Part shown: one piece after another, positions 26,953-37,162 of the stretch
Numbering within the stretch: the first letter of the stretch is position 1
Layout of the letters: each line of letters starts with the position of its first letter
Assembly (NCBI RefSeq): GCF_042661025.1
Contig: NZ_JBHSWH010000001.1
Coordinates: 3,100,001 to 3,164,000 of the forward strand
Length of the DNA: 64,000 bases
Direction: 5' to 3'
DNA from: Flexivirga alba
GTDB lineage: Bacteria; Actinomycetota; Actinomycetes; Actinomycetales; Dermatophilaceae
Program-made: the position numbers and the translations under genes
The notes under the pieces: generated by a model
The model's input: the letters and a program-made list of their open reading frames with translations, nothing else
Told to the model about the DNA's origin: nothing
The model's database searches: none

Positions 26953-29282
26953 TCATAGTGCCGACCGGAATCCCTTGAGCCGCAAGCTGTTCGAGACGAC
27001 CGAGACTGAGGAGAACGCCATGGCGGCGCCGGCGAGCATCGGGTTGAGCAGCCCGGCGGCCGCGATCGGGATTGCGATCACGTTGTAGCCGAACGCCCAG
27101 AACAGGTTGCTCTTGATGACACCGAGCGTGCGGCGAGACAGGCGGATGGCGTCGGCCGCCACCCGCAGGTCACCGCGCACGAGGGTGATGTCGCTTGCCT
27201 CGATGGCGACGTCGGTGCCGGTGCCCATCCCGAGGCCGAGGTCGGCCTGCGCGAGTGCCGCGGCGTCGTTGACTCCGTCGCCGACCATCGCGACGACGCG
27301 TCCGTCGGACTGCAGTTGCTTGACCACGGCGACCTTGTCGGCCGGCAGCACCTCGGCGTAGACGTCCGCCGCGTCGATGCCGACCTGGCCGGCGACGGTG
27401 TGCGCGACGCGCTCGTTGTCGCCGGTCAGCAGGATCGGGCGCAGGCCGAGATCGCGCAGCTGGGTGATCGCCTCGGCGGAGCTGTCCTTTACCTGGTCGG
27501 CAACGACCAGCACCGCTCGTGCCTGCCCGTCCCAGCCGACCGCCACCGCAGTCTGACCACGGCCGGTCGCCTCATCGAACGCCGCCTGCAACTCGCCGTC
27601 GAGGTGCTGCGACCACTGCGCGAGCAGCTGCGGGCGACCGACCAGCACCGCATGTCCGTCGACGATGCCCTGCACACCGAGGCCTTCGATGTTGGCGAAG
27701 TCCTCGACCGAGCCGAGTTCCCCGGCCTCGCGTGCTGCGTCCGCGATGGCGCGCGCGATCGGGTGCTCGGAGGCGTCCTCCAGTGCGCCCGCCATCCGCA
27801 ACACCTGCGCGGCGACCTCGCCGACGGCTACGTGCGTGTCGGCGAGGGTCATCTCACCGGTGGTGACGGTGCCGGTCTTGTCCAGCACGATGGTGTCGAC
27901 CTTGCGGGTCTGCTCCAGCACCTCCGGGCCTTTGATGAGTATGCCGAGCTGGGCGCCTCGGCCGGTGCCGACCATCAGCGCGGTCGGGGTGGCCAGGCCG
28001 AGGGCACACGGGCAGGCGACGATCAGCACCGCGACTGCCGCGGTTAGGGCGCCAGCGGCACCGGCACCCGTGACCAGCCATGCTGCGAACGTGCCGACGG
28101 CGATGGCGATTACGACGGGCACGAAGATGCCCGAGATCCGGTCCGCGAGCCGCTGCACGGCGGCCTTGCCGGTCTGAGCATCCTCGACCAGCCGAGCCAT
28201 CTGCGCCAGCTGGGTGTCGGAGCCAACCCGCGTCGCGGCGACCACGAGCCGGCCAGACGTGTTGACGGTTGCCCCGACGACCAGGTCTCCGGGGAGACGT
28301 CCACCGGGAGCGATTCTCCGGTCAGCATCGACGCGTCGACCGCCGAGCGGCCCTCCTCGACGACCCCGTCGGTGGCGATCTTCTCGCCCGGTCGGACGAC
28401 GAAGCGGTCGCCGACGGCCAACTGTGACACCGGGATTCGCTGCTCGACACCGTCGCGCAGCACGGCGACATCACGAGCGCCCAGGTTGAGTAGCGCCCGC
28501 AGCGCCGCGCCGGCGTTGCGTTTGGACCTGTGCTCCAGGTAGCGGCCGAGCAGGATGAAGGTGATGACGCCCGCGGCGGCTTCGAAGTAGATGTTCGAGG
28601 TGCCGTCGCTGCGCCCGATGGTCAGCTCGAAGGGGTGGCGCATGCCCGGCATACCCGCGTCGCCCCAGAAGAGCGCGTAGACCGACCACGCGAAGGCGGC
28701 GAGCGTGCCCATCGACACCAGCGTGTCCATGGTGGCCGCGCCGTGCTTGAGGTTGGTCCAGGTCGCCCGGTGGAAGGGCAGCGCGCCCCAGACCACCACG
28801 GGCGCCGCCAGCGTCAGCGAGAGCCACTGCCAGTTGTCGAACTGCAGCGCCGGGATCATCGCCATCGCGATCACCGGGATCGAGAGTATGGCGGAGACGA
28901 TCAGCCGGTCGCGCAGCGATGTGAGCGCAGCAGCGGCGTCACGGTCGGCGCCGTCGCTGGTCGAGTCGGCGGTCTTGGGTGCACTCGCGTCGGACGCCAG
29001 CGCCGGCTGCGGCAGCTTGGCGCCGTACCCGGCAGACTCGACGGTGGCGACAAGATCGTCGGTGGTGACGGTGTCGCCATATGTGACCTTCGCCTTCTCA
29101 GTGGCGTAGTTGACCGTGGCGGTCACGCCGTCGAGCTTGTTGAGCTTGCGCTCGATGCGGTTGGCACACGAGGCACATGTCATCCCGGTCAGGAGCAGCT
29201 CGACATCGGTACCTTGGGAGATGTGGTCAGGGACCGTCGCTTCAGTAGCGGTGGTTGCCGGCGAGTCAGTGGTTGTGCTCAT
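26953..29282 (-). CDS. copA: Copper-exporting P1B-type ATPase CopA (frame broken near 28290)
   Basis: Start ATG 29282 with AAGGAGGAG five bases upstream. Heavy-metal domain with GMTCASC near residue 35, membrane helices, actuator motif MLTGESLPVDV, transmembrane CPC (VACPCALGLATPTAL), phosphorylation motif DKTGT, hinge VGDGVNDAAALA and the C-terminal helix SNSLRLKG typical of Cu(I) pumps (N, Y and S-containing helices 7-8). The N-terminal frame (to about 28290) and C-terminal frame join if one base is added in the CCGGGG run at 28289-28294, giving about 776 aa. It exports cytosolic Cu(I). Third gene of the csoR operon. Confidence 0.9.
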
Positions 29283-29338
29283 CGGCTCCTCCTTTGTCCT
29301 CTAGTGCGTTGGGTGTCTGGGCCCGCCGTGTGCGGGAT

Positions 29339-29362
29339 AGCTCCGCCCGGCCGGGCGGAGCT
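29339..29362 (-). terminator. 24-base perfect palindrome between copZ and copA
   Basis: AGCTCCGCCCGG followed directly by its complement, beginning at the copZ stop codon. The stem could attenuate copA relative to copZ or protect the copZ message end. Confidence 0.6.
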
Positions 29363-29637
29363 CAGGCGAGGGCGTAACCGGCCTCGCGGACGGCAGCTTC
29401 GACCGTGTCGTGGGGGACGGGCTGGTCGGATTCGAAGGTCAGCTTGCCGGTGGACAGGTCGACCATCACGTCGCGGACGCCCTCGATCGCGGTGACCTCC
29501 TCGGTCACCGATGCCACGCAGTGACCGCACGTCATACCCGTGACGGTGTAGGACGCAGGCGCCGCGCCGATCGCGATCGGTTGGGCGGTGTCAGTGGTGT
29601 CGGTTGCCGCGGTGCCGCAGTTGCAGGAAGTGCACAT
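29362..29637 (-). CDS. copZ: CopZ-like copper chaperone
   Basis: 91 aa. The C-terminal heavy-metal-associated domain has GMTCGHCVASV (metal-binding CxxC), and VTEEVTAIEGVRDVMVDLST typical of the fold. The N-terminus adds MCTSCNCG, a second Cys cluster not in standard CopZ. It delivers Cu(I) to CopA. ATG 29637 is used; the longer frame upstream overlaps untranslated leader. Between csoR and copA, same strand. Confidence 0.88.
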   Translation of the reverse strand: MCTSCNCGTAATDTTDTAQPIAIGAAPASYTVTGMTCGHCVASVTEEVTAIEGVRDVMVDLSTGKLTFESDQPVPHDTVEAAVREAGYALA

Positions 29638-29747
29638 GGTGATGGGTGTTCCTCTCGTTGAATTTCTTGGTGGTACGTCTTCGGGTTGGGTACCTGGACC
29701 GCCCGACAAGGGGTGGTCAGGCGCCTGTGGGATGTGGCGTGTTTGGT

Positions 29748-30086
29748 TCAGCTGCGGACCAGCCGGGCGATGGCGTCGGAGGCCTCCTTGAGTTTCTGGT
29801 TCGCCTCCGGGCCGCCCTGTCGTGCTGCGTTGACGACGCAGTGCGCCATGTGCTCATCCAGCAGCCCGAGCGCCAGCCCCTGCAGGGCCTTGGTCATGGC
29901 AGAGACCTGGGTGAGGATGTCGATGCAGTACTGCTCTTCCTCGACCATCCGCTGCAGGCCGCGGGCCTGCCCTTCGATGCGTCGCAGTCGCTTCAGGTAG
30001 GTGTCTTTGGTCTGGTTCGCGATGTAGCTGTGCTGGGAGGTGCCGGCCTGTGGTGAGGCGTCGGCGGTCGTATCGGTCTTGGTCAT
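29748..30086 (-). CDS. csoR: Copper-sensing repressor CsoR
   Basis: 112 aa from ATG 30086. All-helical CsoR/RcnR family: RLRRIEGQARGLQRMVEEEQ, Cys in EEEQYCIDILTQ, and the His/Cys pair in LDEHMAHCVVNAA, which complete the Cu(I) site (C-H-C). The tetramer releases DNA on binding Cu(I). It heads the copZ-copA operon and sits beside two palindromes of the CsoR type in the divergent promoter region, so autoregulation is expected. Confidence 0.92.
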   Translation of the reverse strand: MTKTDTTADASPQAGTSQHSYIANQTKDTYLKRLRRIEGQARGLQRMVEEEQYCIDILTQVSAMTKALQGLALGLLDEHMAHCVVNAARQGGPEANQKLKEASDAIARLVRS

Positions 30087-30125
30087 CGGCGGCCCCTTCG
30101 TCGGTGGGATAACAGTCTCAACATC

Positions 30126-30142
30126 ATACCCCCTCGGGGTAT
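30126..30142. promoter_or_regulatory. CsoR operator 1
   Basis: ATACCCCCTCGGGGTAT, the ATACCCC-N3-GGGGTAT palindrome expected for actinobacterial CsoR. On the minus strand it abuts a TATGAT -10 box that would drive csoR, 40 bases before the csoR start. Confidence 0.85.
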
Positions 30143-30163
30143 TCCCGAACGCGTGCCATACAT

Positions 30164-30181
30164 TACCCCCTATGGTATAAA
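30164..30181. promoter_or_regulatory. CsoR-like operator 2 with plus-strand -10 box
   Basis: TACCCCCTATGGTA is a partial match to the same palindrome and runs directly into TATAAA, a good -10 for the plus-strand nuo-like operon starting at 30350. The position would let CsoR repress that operon. Confidence 0.5.
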
Positions 30182-30349
30182 CGAGTGACGCTCTCACCGA
30201 GGCAATGCGACGTCGACATCGCAATCGGGTTGGTGACCGAGAGCCGTGGGTCGCAGCTCACTCTTGACCCGCCGAAGAGTTCGGCGGCCGCAAGAACCGC
30301 GAGCTGGTGCTGGGACTGGGACGATCAGTGGACACGAAGGGAGCAGGCG

Positions 30350-30700
30350 ATGGGCGACTTCGTCAGCATCCTGGCCGCGTTGGGGCTCGTGCTGCTCGCC
30401 GCGGTCGTGGTCCTGGTCGCCCACCGCCTCCTCACGGTGGGCACACCGGGTGAACCGGTGGCGCCCTACCTGTCGGGCGGTCGTCCGAGCGAGCACGCGC
30501 TGTCTCGCTACCACGTGCGCTGGTACACCGTGACGTTGCTCTTCCTGGCTTTCGATGTGGAGATGCTGTTCATGTACGCCTGGGCGCTGGTGGTCGCAGA
30601 GATGGGCGCGGGCGCGGTGGTCGAGATGTTCGTCTTCCTCGGGTTACTGATGGCGGGGGTCGTCTACGCGTGGCGGGAGGGTGCTCTGCGATGGGTCTGA
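30350..30700 (+). CDS. NuoA-like subunit of a reduced complex-I-like assembly
   Basis: 116 aa, three membrane helices, with the NuoA signature YHVRWYTVTLLFLAFDVEML (the acidic FDVE motif of the loop and helix 2). AAGGGAG precedes ATG 30350. It opens an operon of NuoA, NuoB/D fusion, NuoH, J, K, L, M and N types, all overlapping by a few bases. It is divergent from csoR. Confidence 0.85.
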   Translation: MGDFVSILAALGLVLLAAVVVLVAHRLLTVGTPGEPVAPYLSGGRPSEHALSRYHVRWYTVTLLFLAFDVEMLFMYAWALVVAEMGAGAVVEMFVFLGLLMAGVVYAWREGALRWV

Positions 30701-32027
30701 GGACCTCGGCCCAGCGACTACTCGCGGGGTGGGCTGCGCGCCGGCCACATGTACTGCTGGTGACAGCCCCCGGCCGAACTGCCGCGCGGCTGGCGGTCGA
30801 GGCACAGGCCCGCGCGCTCGGCGGTGTGCTCACCGGTGAGCCTGCTGACGCGGACATGCTGGTCGTGGCTGGCTCGCCTGACGGTGAGCTGGCCGACGCG
30901 GTTGCGGTGCTGTGGAGTCAGATCCCGGCCCCGAAAGTTCGCGTCGACGTGCTCGATTCCCCGCGTGCGGCAGCGTTGCTGTCGGCCGGGATCCATCGGC
31001 TGGCCAGCACACCCGACGCGGGTGCCGAGTCGACTGAGCCGGCCGAGCCCATGGGCGAGCATGTCCACCACCAGGAAGCCGAGATGGGACACAAGCACGG
31101 CGGTGATGGTGGGCATGGCCACGGTGGGCACACGGATGCCGGGCAGGGCAGTCACGAGCACGGGGGCATGACCACGGCGGTATGCAGATGCCCGGCGGGC
31201 TGATGATGGCCGACCGGGCACCGGACCGCGACGGGCTGAAATTGGATGTGCTGCATGTCGCGCTGGGCCCGGTGCTGCCGGCGTGGCCGTCCGGTCTCGT
31301 CATCGACGTCGAACTACAGGGGGACGTGGTGCAGGGCGCGAAGGTACGGGTGCTGGCCGCTGCCGGAGACTCGGTGCGATTCTGGGCCGACGGCACCGGG
31401 GTGGCGGCCGGGCGGCGCCGGGCGGCGGCGCACCTGGACTCCGTTGGCCGACTGCTGGAGGTCGCCGGGTGGTCCGGCGCGGCCGATCGGGCCCGCGGGC
31501 AGCGCGACGCGCTGCTCACCGAAACTGGCGAGCCGGGTGGCGAGGCGCGAGCGGAGTTCCGCCGCCTGCGCCGCCGGGTGGAGCGCTCGTGGGGTCTGCG
31601 CCGATCACTGGCCGGGCTGGGTCGTCTTGGCCATGGTGACGTCCGCAGACTCGGCCTGTCGGGCCCGGCCGCGCGAGCGGCCGAGCGCGGTGGCGACGCG
31701 TGGGCAAGGCTGCAGACCTGGCTGGTGGAGGCCGACCTGGCCCTCAGCAGCGGCCCGGTGGCACCGGCCGAGGACCCACGCGGGATACCTGGCCACGGCT
31801 CGGGCGCCCTGGTCGCGGCCGCCGCGCACCTGCTGCCCGGGCTGGATCTGGGCGACGCACGGCTGGTCGTGGCGAGCCTGGATCCCGACCCCGACGACCT
31901 GCACTCCACCGGGGTCGCCGGCGACCGGGATCCGCATTCAGGACACGACGGACACGGCCATCATGACGAAGGCACCCACGGCATGCCCGGGGGCACCAAC
32001 CACCAGCACGACGGGCACGTCGCATGA
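30691..32027 (+). CDS. Cysteine-free NuoB/NuoD-like fusion with histidine-rich segments (frame broken near 31162)
   Basis: Residues about 18-100 resemble NuoB (DADMLVVAGSP, VAVLWSQIPAPKVRVDV) with no Cys at all in this part. Residues 123-157 are His-rich (EHVHHQEAEMGHKHGGDGGH and on). The second part (from about MMADRAPDRDGLKLDVLHV, LGPVLPAWPSGLVIDVELQG) looks like a degenerate NuoD/49-kDa relative and ends in another His-rich tail (HSGHDGHGHHDEGTH). The two frames join smoothly (…EHGGHDHGGMQMPGG…) if one G is added to the GGGGG run at 31162-31166, giving about 445 aa. Otherwise they are two overlapping genes split at 31203/31182. Likely binds metal at the cytosolic face. Confidence 0.65.
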
Positions 32028-32964
32028 CAAGCCTCGTCCAGCAGGCGCCGGCCTGGTCGGTGCTGGTCGCGGTGCCGCTCGTGCTGTGCGCGGCGGTGCT
32101 GGCAGGGTCGCTGGACGCGGTGCTCGACCCACGAGGCGAGCTGCCGCTGAGGGCGCGGGCGCTGCGCCCGGTGTATGAGGCATCGCGGTCGCTGCTGGTT
32201 CAACGGCGGCCCGTGACGGCTCCGGACCGATTGCTGTGGGCCGTGGGGGTCGTCACCCCGTTGCTGGTCGCGGTGCTGATGGCACCGGTCGTCCCACTCG
32301 GTTCCGCCGTGGTGAGCGACCTGGGTGTCGGATTGGTGTGGTTCAACGCCATGGACGTGCTGCTGTGGGCGGGATGGTGGCTGGCCGGGTGGGGCCCGAA
32401 TAGCGTGTATTCCCTGATTGGTGGCTACCGGTTTCTGGCCCAGGCGCTGGCGTACGAGTTGCCGCTGATGTTCGCCCTGACCGCGCCGGCGGTCGCCGCC
32501 AGCAGCCTGTCGGTGCCGCAGATCGTGGCGGCCCAGCAGGGCCGCTGGTTCATCGTGCAGATGCCGTTGGCTGCGGTGGTGTTCGCCGCAGCGGTGGCCG
32601 CCTTCGCGGCGTGGGGGCCTTTGCGCACCCGGCCGGCCAGGACATCGCCGGTGGACTGCTGGTCGAGCAGTCCGGGCCGGCCCGGCTGCTGCTGCGGTGG
32701 GGCCAATACGCCCTGCTGGTCGTCGGGTCGGCGATGACCGTGGCGCTGTTCCTGGGTGGCGGGGCAGGCCCGCTGCTGCCTGCGTGGTTGTGGACGTTGC
32801 TCAAGAGCGCCGCGGTGCTGGCCGTGTTGCTGGCGATGCGCCATCGGATGCCGGTATGGCGCCCGGACCGGTTGATGCGCCTGGCGTGGCTGGTGGTGTT
32901 GCCGCTGGTGCTCGCGCAGCTGCTTGTGGTGTCGGTGCTGGCGGCGGCTGGAGGTGGATCGTGA
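32024..32964 (+). CDS. NuoH-like membrane subunit (frame broken at 32613-32617)
   Basis: ATG 32024 overlaps the previous stop. NuoH features: PNSVYSLIGGYRFLAQALAY, ELPLMFALTAP, and eight or so helices. The frame runs out after FAAWG; adding one G to the GGGGG run at 32613-32617 restores FAHPAGQDIAGGLLVEQSG, then the last helices (LRWGQYALLVVGSAMTVALF) to 32964, about 313 aa. In complex I this subunit couples the peripheral arm to the membrane arm and lines the quinone pocket. Confidence 0.8.
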
Positions 32965-33491
32965 CTCTCGCGGTGTTCATCGTGCTGGCTGTGATTGCGA
33001 TCGCCTCCGGCGTCGCGGTCTTCGTGGTCGACTCCATGGCCAGGGCGACCTTCGCGCTGGCCGCGTCGTTCGTGGCCGTCGGTGGGGAGCTGATCCTGCT
33101 CACCCTGGACTACTTGGGCGTGGTCACCATTTTGATGATGGTGATGGAGATGGCGATCATGGTCGTCTTCATGGTCATGTTCATGATGAACCCGGCCGGG
33201 TTGATGCCCATGTCGATGCTGCACAACACGCGCGGGGCGCTGGCCATTGCTGCCGGCACGTTCCTGCTGCTGGGCGCGGGCGCGGTGCTGGTGCCGTGGC
33301 CGGCACGGCGGGGAACCGTCGCTGCCGATCCCACCCGGGCTATCGGCGAAGCGATCATGGGTCCCCAGATGCCGGTCATGGTCGGCATCTCGGCGGTGCT
33401 GTTCGCCACCATCGTGTCCGCGCTCGTGCTTGCTGTCCCACACGGCCGATACGACCAACCCGCCCACGACCGCGGGGAGACAGACCGGTGA
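32961..33491 (+). CDS. NuoJ-like membrane subunit
   Basis: 176 aa, GTG 32961 overlapping the previous TGA. Five helices, including the NuoJ-type helix 3 (LDYLGVVTILMMVMEMAIMV) followed by an unusually Met-rich run (FMVMFMMNPAGLMPMSML). The methionine count is higher than usual for NuoJ and is worth noting in a copper context. The tail is soluble and polar. Confidence 0.82.
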   Translation: MTLAVFIVLAVIAIASGVAVFVVDSMARATFALAASFVAVGGELILLTLDYLGVVTILMMVMEMAIMVVFMVMFMMNPAGLMPMSMLHNTRGALAIAAGTFLLLGAGAVLVPWPARRGTVAADPTRAIGEAIMGPQMPVMVGISAVLFATIVSALVLAVPHGRYDQPAHDRGETDR

Positions 33492-33793
33492 CGCTGCAAC
33501 TGTTCCTGCTGCTGGCGGCCGCCTTGTTCGCCATCGGCGTGTTCGGCGCGCTCAGCCAGCAGTCGGTTGTCATGGTGATGATGGGGCTGGAGTTGATGGT
33601 CAATGCGGTCATCGTCGCAGCCGCCGCGTTCTGGTACTTCCTCGCACCGGCGGCGCCGGACGGGCAGGTGCTGCTGCTGGTCGTCATCTCGGCGATGACG
33701 GTCGAGATGGCCATGGGTTTCGCCGTGGTCACCCTGCTGTTCCGGGCCAGCGACGTGGACATGACCGACATGGCCGCGGAGCTGAAACGGTGA
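33488..33793 (+). CDS. NuoK-like membrane subunit
   Basis: 101 aa, three helices. Both membrane glutamates of the proton path are present: MMGLELMVNAV (helix 2) and MTVEMAMGFAVV (helix 3). GTG 33488 overlaps the NuoJ stop; the NuoL-like GTG overlaps its own stop. Confidence 0.86.
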   Translation: MTLQLFLLLAAALFAIGVFGALSQQSVVMVMMGLELMVNAVIVAAAAFWYFLAPAAPDGQVLLLVVISAMTVEMAMGFAVVTLLFRASDVDMTDMAAELKR

Positions 33794-35667
33794 GCGCGCT
33801 GCTGTGGGCGCTGGTCCTGCTGCCAGCTCTGGCCGGGGTAGGCCTGCTGGCCGCGCCGCTCGGCCCGTCGCCGGTGCGCCGGGCGGTCGAGCGGGCAACA
33901 CCCACGGTCGGGATTTCGGTTGCGACCGGAGTGCTCGCTCTGAGTGCTGCCGCCGCGTCCGTTCGGCCGACAGCGTCCGCCCCGTTCCTGGCCGGCGACC
34001 CATTCACCCTGGCGGTTGACGGGCTGTCCGCCGTCGTCGTGGTCACCGTGGCCGCGGTCAGCCTGCTGGTGCTGGTCTTCTCGGCCGGCGCGATCCGGCA
34101 GGGCCGGGCCCGCTTCGTCGGGCTGATGCTGGTCTTCGTCGCCGCCGTGCTGGTCACCGCCACCGCCACCACGCTGCTCGGGCTGCTCATGGCCTGGGAG
34201 GTGATGGGCGCCACCAGCTACGCGCTGATCGCATTCGACTGGCGGCGCGAGACCGCGGTCGCCTCAGGTACCACCGCATTCGTGGTCACCAGGGCCGGTG
34301 ACGTCGGGCTCTACCTCGCCGCCGGAGCCGCCCTGGCCGTGACCTCCGGCGGCACGCCGGGTCTCTCGCTGGACCGGATGGCGCACCTGCCGTCCCCGTG
34401 GCTGCACGTCGCGGCCGCGGGAGTGCTGGCAGCGGCGTTCGGTAAGGCTGCCCAGTTGCCGTTCTCGTTCTGGTTGTCCCGGGCGATGGACGGGCCGAGC
34501 CCGGTCTCGGCGCTGCTGCATTCGGCCGCCATGGTGGCCATGGGCGGCTACCTGCTGCTGCGTCTGCACCCGCTGCTGCTCGCCGCCGGGTGGGCGGCGA
34601 CCACCGCGGCCTGGGTCGGGGCGCTGACCGCCCTGCTGCTGGGTGCGGTGGCCATCGCCCAGGACGACCTGAAGCAGCTGCTCGCGGCGTCCACCAGCGC
34701 CCAGCTCGGTTTCGTGGTGCTCGCGGCGGGCACCACCGGGCCGGGTGCGGTCGGCGCCGGCCTGGCGCACCTGGTCGGCCACGCGTCCACCAAGGCTCTG
34801 CTGTTCCTGGCCGCTGGGGCGTGGCTGGCCGCTCTGGGCACCAAGTCCCTGCCGGCGCTGCGCGGCGCCGGGCGAGCCTACCCGTGGGTCGGCGTGCCCT
34901 TCACTCTCGCGGCACTGGCTCTGGCCGGGGTGCCGCCGCTGACTCTGTGGGCCACCAAGGAGTCCGTCCTCGCGGCTGCCCGCGAGCAGTCGGGTGCGCT
35001 GTATGCGGTCGGGCTCGCGGCCGCGGTGGCCTCCAGCGCGTATGCCGGAAAGGCATTGACCCTGATCTGGCGTCGCCTGCCGGACCACACGACCGGCTAC
35101 GACACCGAGGAGGCAGGCACCCGGCAGGTCGGCTGGATCGAGCGAATACCGTTGTTACCCCTGGCAGTCGGTGCGGCCGGCCTCGGGGTGCTGGTCGTCC
35201 CGGCCGTGTGGGCCAAGGTTGACCCGGGCACGTCGGCGCCGACCTCCGCATCCGCCGGGGAAGTGGCCGTCTCTGTGGTCCTCGCCGTCGTGGTGACCGG
35301 CGTCGCCCTGTGCTGGCCGCAGCGCCTGCCGGCGCCGCGGTGGGCCGGCAGCTGGCTGCGCCTGGAGCAGGTTGCCCATGCCGGGGTGCTGCGCCCGACC
35401 CTGCGCCTTGCCGCCCTGCTGGCCCGGGGTGACGCCGCACTCGAGGCCGCGGTGACCGGCACCGGCCACGCGGGCCGACGGCTGGCCGATCACGCCGCGG
35501 CGATCGACGACGTCGGGGTCGGTGGTGCACTGCGCGGCGTCGTGGCCGCGGCCCGCCGGGGTGCGGGCCTGGCGCTGCGCCCGCAGACCGGGCAGCTGCA
35601 CCAGTACTACGCGCAGGCCTCGGTCGGTTTGGCCGTGGCCGTCCTCATCGTCTGGTTGGCGAGGTAA
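33790..35667 (+). CDS. NuoL-like antiporter subunit
   Basis: 625 aa. Antiporter residues kept: Glu in LMAWEVMGATSY, Lys in AFGKAAQLPFSFWLSRAM, His in ALLHSAAMV, and the distal Lys in GHASTKALLFLAAGAW. The C-terminal part contains more helices and a long amphipathic region (about 530-600), ending in a single helix (ASVGLAVAVLIVWLAR), as in true NuoL with its lateral arm. Expected to translocate protons (or Na+). Confidence 0.88.
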   Translation: MSALLWALVLLPALAGVGLLAAPLGPSPVRRAVERATPTVGISVATGVLALSAAAASVRPTASAPFLAGDPFTLAVDGLSAVVVVTVAAVSLLVLVFSAGAIRQGRARFVGLMLVFVAAVLVTATATTLLGLLMAWEVMGATSYALIAFDWRRETAVASGTTAFVVTRAGDVGLYLAAGAALAVTSGGTPGLSLDRMAHLPSPWLHVAAAGVLAAAFGKAAQLPFSFWLSRAMDGPSPVSALLHSAAMVAMGGYLLLRLHPLLLAAGWAATTAAWVGALTALLLGAVAIAQDDLKQLLAASTSAQLGFVVLAAGTTGPGAVGAGLAHLVGHASTKALLFLAAGAWLAALGTKSLPALRGAGRAYPWVGVPFTLAALALAGVPPLTLWATKESVLAAAREQSGALYAVGLAAAVASSAYAGKALTLIWRRLPDHTTGYDTEEAGTRQVGWIERIPLLPLAVGAAGLGVLVVPAVWAKVDPGTSAPTSASAGEVAVSVVLAVVVTGVALCWPQRLPAPRWAGSWLRLEQVAHAGVLRPTLRLAALLARGDAALEAAVTGTGHAGRRLADHAAAIDDVGVGGALRGVVAAARRGAGLALRPQTGQLHQYYAQASVGLAVAVLIVWLAR

Positions 35668-35672
35668 ACCCG

Positions 35673-37162
35673 TTGCTGTCCCTGTTGATACTTCTGCCCG
35701 CCGCGGTCGCCGCGGTGCTGCTGCTGGCCCGGGTGCCCGATCGGGCAGCCCTGTGGGCCTGGTTGGTGACCGGTCTGGTGACGGTCGGGCTCAGTGTCGG
35801 CATGTGGGCTGCATACGTGCACGGCCACGGGCCGGGGCAGTTCGGGTTCGCCGAGCGGGTGCCGTGGATGCCGGGTGTCGGCTCCAGCTATCACGTCGGG
35901 GTCGACGGGCTGAGCCTGCCGCTGCTGGCGCTGACCTCGGTCGTTTTCACCGCGGCCGCGGTCTACTCGCTGCGCGAACGGCAGCAGCCCCGTTCGTACG
36001 CGGCGTTGTTCCTGGCGCTGCAGACCACCAGCCTGGGGGTGTTCTCGGCGCTGGACCTGATCGTGTTCTTCGTGTTCTTCGACCTGTCGATCGTCGGCAT
36101 GTACTTCGTCATCGCCGGCTGGGGGCACGGCCCCCAGCGGCGCCGGTCCGCAATGTTGTTCTTCCTCTACACCTTCACCGGCTCACTGGCGCTGCTGCTG
36201 GGGTTCATCGGCCTGTATGTCGCCTCCGATCCGCACACCTTTGACATCACCGAGCTCGCCGCGCACCCCCGCTGACCGGGACCGGTGCGGCCGGGCCGCT
36301 GGTGCTGGCGGCCATCGCACTCGGCCTAGCCATCAAGACCCCGACGATCCCGTTCCACTCCTGGCTACCGCCGGCACACACCGACGCGCCGGCAGCCGGG
36401 TCGGCGGTGCTGGCCGGGATCCTGCTGAAAATGGGCACCTTCGGTTTCGTGCGGATCGCGATGCCGCTGCTACCCGAGCAGTGGCGCACCTATGCCTGGG
36501 TGTTCGTCGGGGTCGGCGTCGCCTCGGTCCTCTACGGGGCGCTGGTCGCCCTGGCCCAGGACAACTTCAAACGGCTCATCGCCTTCACCAGCGTCAACCA
36601 CATGGGCTACATCCTGCTCGGGCTCGGCGCCGCCGGCCTCGCCGGTGACACCCACGCCCGGTCGGTGGCCGTCACCGGCGCCATGGTGCAGATGGTCAGC
36701 CACGGGCTGATCACCGCCGCCCTGTTCCTACTGGCCGGTGTACTGCTGGACCGCGGCGGCAGCTACGACCTGACCCGGTACGGCGCCCTGGCCGGGCCCG
36801 CGCCACGGTTCGCCGCCCTGACGACCATCGCGGCATTCGCCAGCCTGGGCCTGCCCGGCTTCAGCGGCTTCATCGCCGAGTTCCAAATCCTCGCCGGCAG
36901 CCTCGGCCCGGCCACGCCGGCCGCCGCAGTCGCCGCGCTGGGCATCGTCCTCACGGCCGGCCTCTTCCTGTGGTCCATCCACCGGCTCTTCCTCGGCACA
37001 CCACGCAGTCCCTCGGTCACGTTCGCGGACCTGTCCGCCCCCGAACTGTGGGCCATCCTGCCGCTGCTGGCCCTGTCCGTGCTGATCGGCGTCTACCCCC
37101 AGTCCCTGCTCGGCGTCCTGACACCCGCCGCCGACCACCTCATCACACTGGTCGGCCGGTGA
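35673..37162 (+). CDS. NuoM-like antiporter subunit (frame broken at 36266-36270)
   Basis: Start TTG 35673, five bases after the NuoL-like stop. N-terminal frame includes YHVGVDGLSLPLLALT and IVFFVFFDLSIVGMYFVIAG (Asp in place of the usual Glu). It ends at TELAAHPR; adding one C to the CCCCC run at 36266-36270 restores PPLTGTGAAGPLVLAAIALG and the lysine segment LAIKTPTIPFHSWLPPAHTD, to 37162, about 496 aa. Distal features such as QDNFKRLIAFTSVNHMGYIL are intact. Confidence 0.82.
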
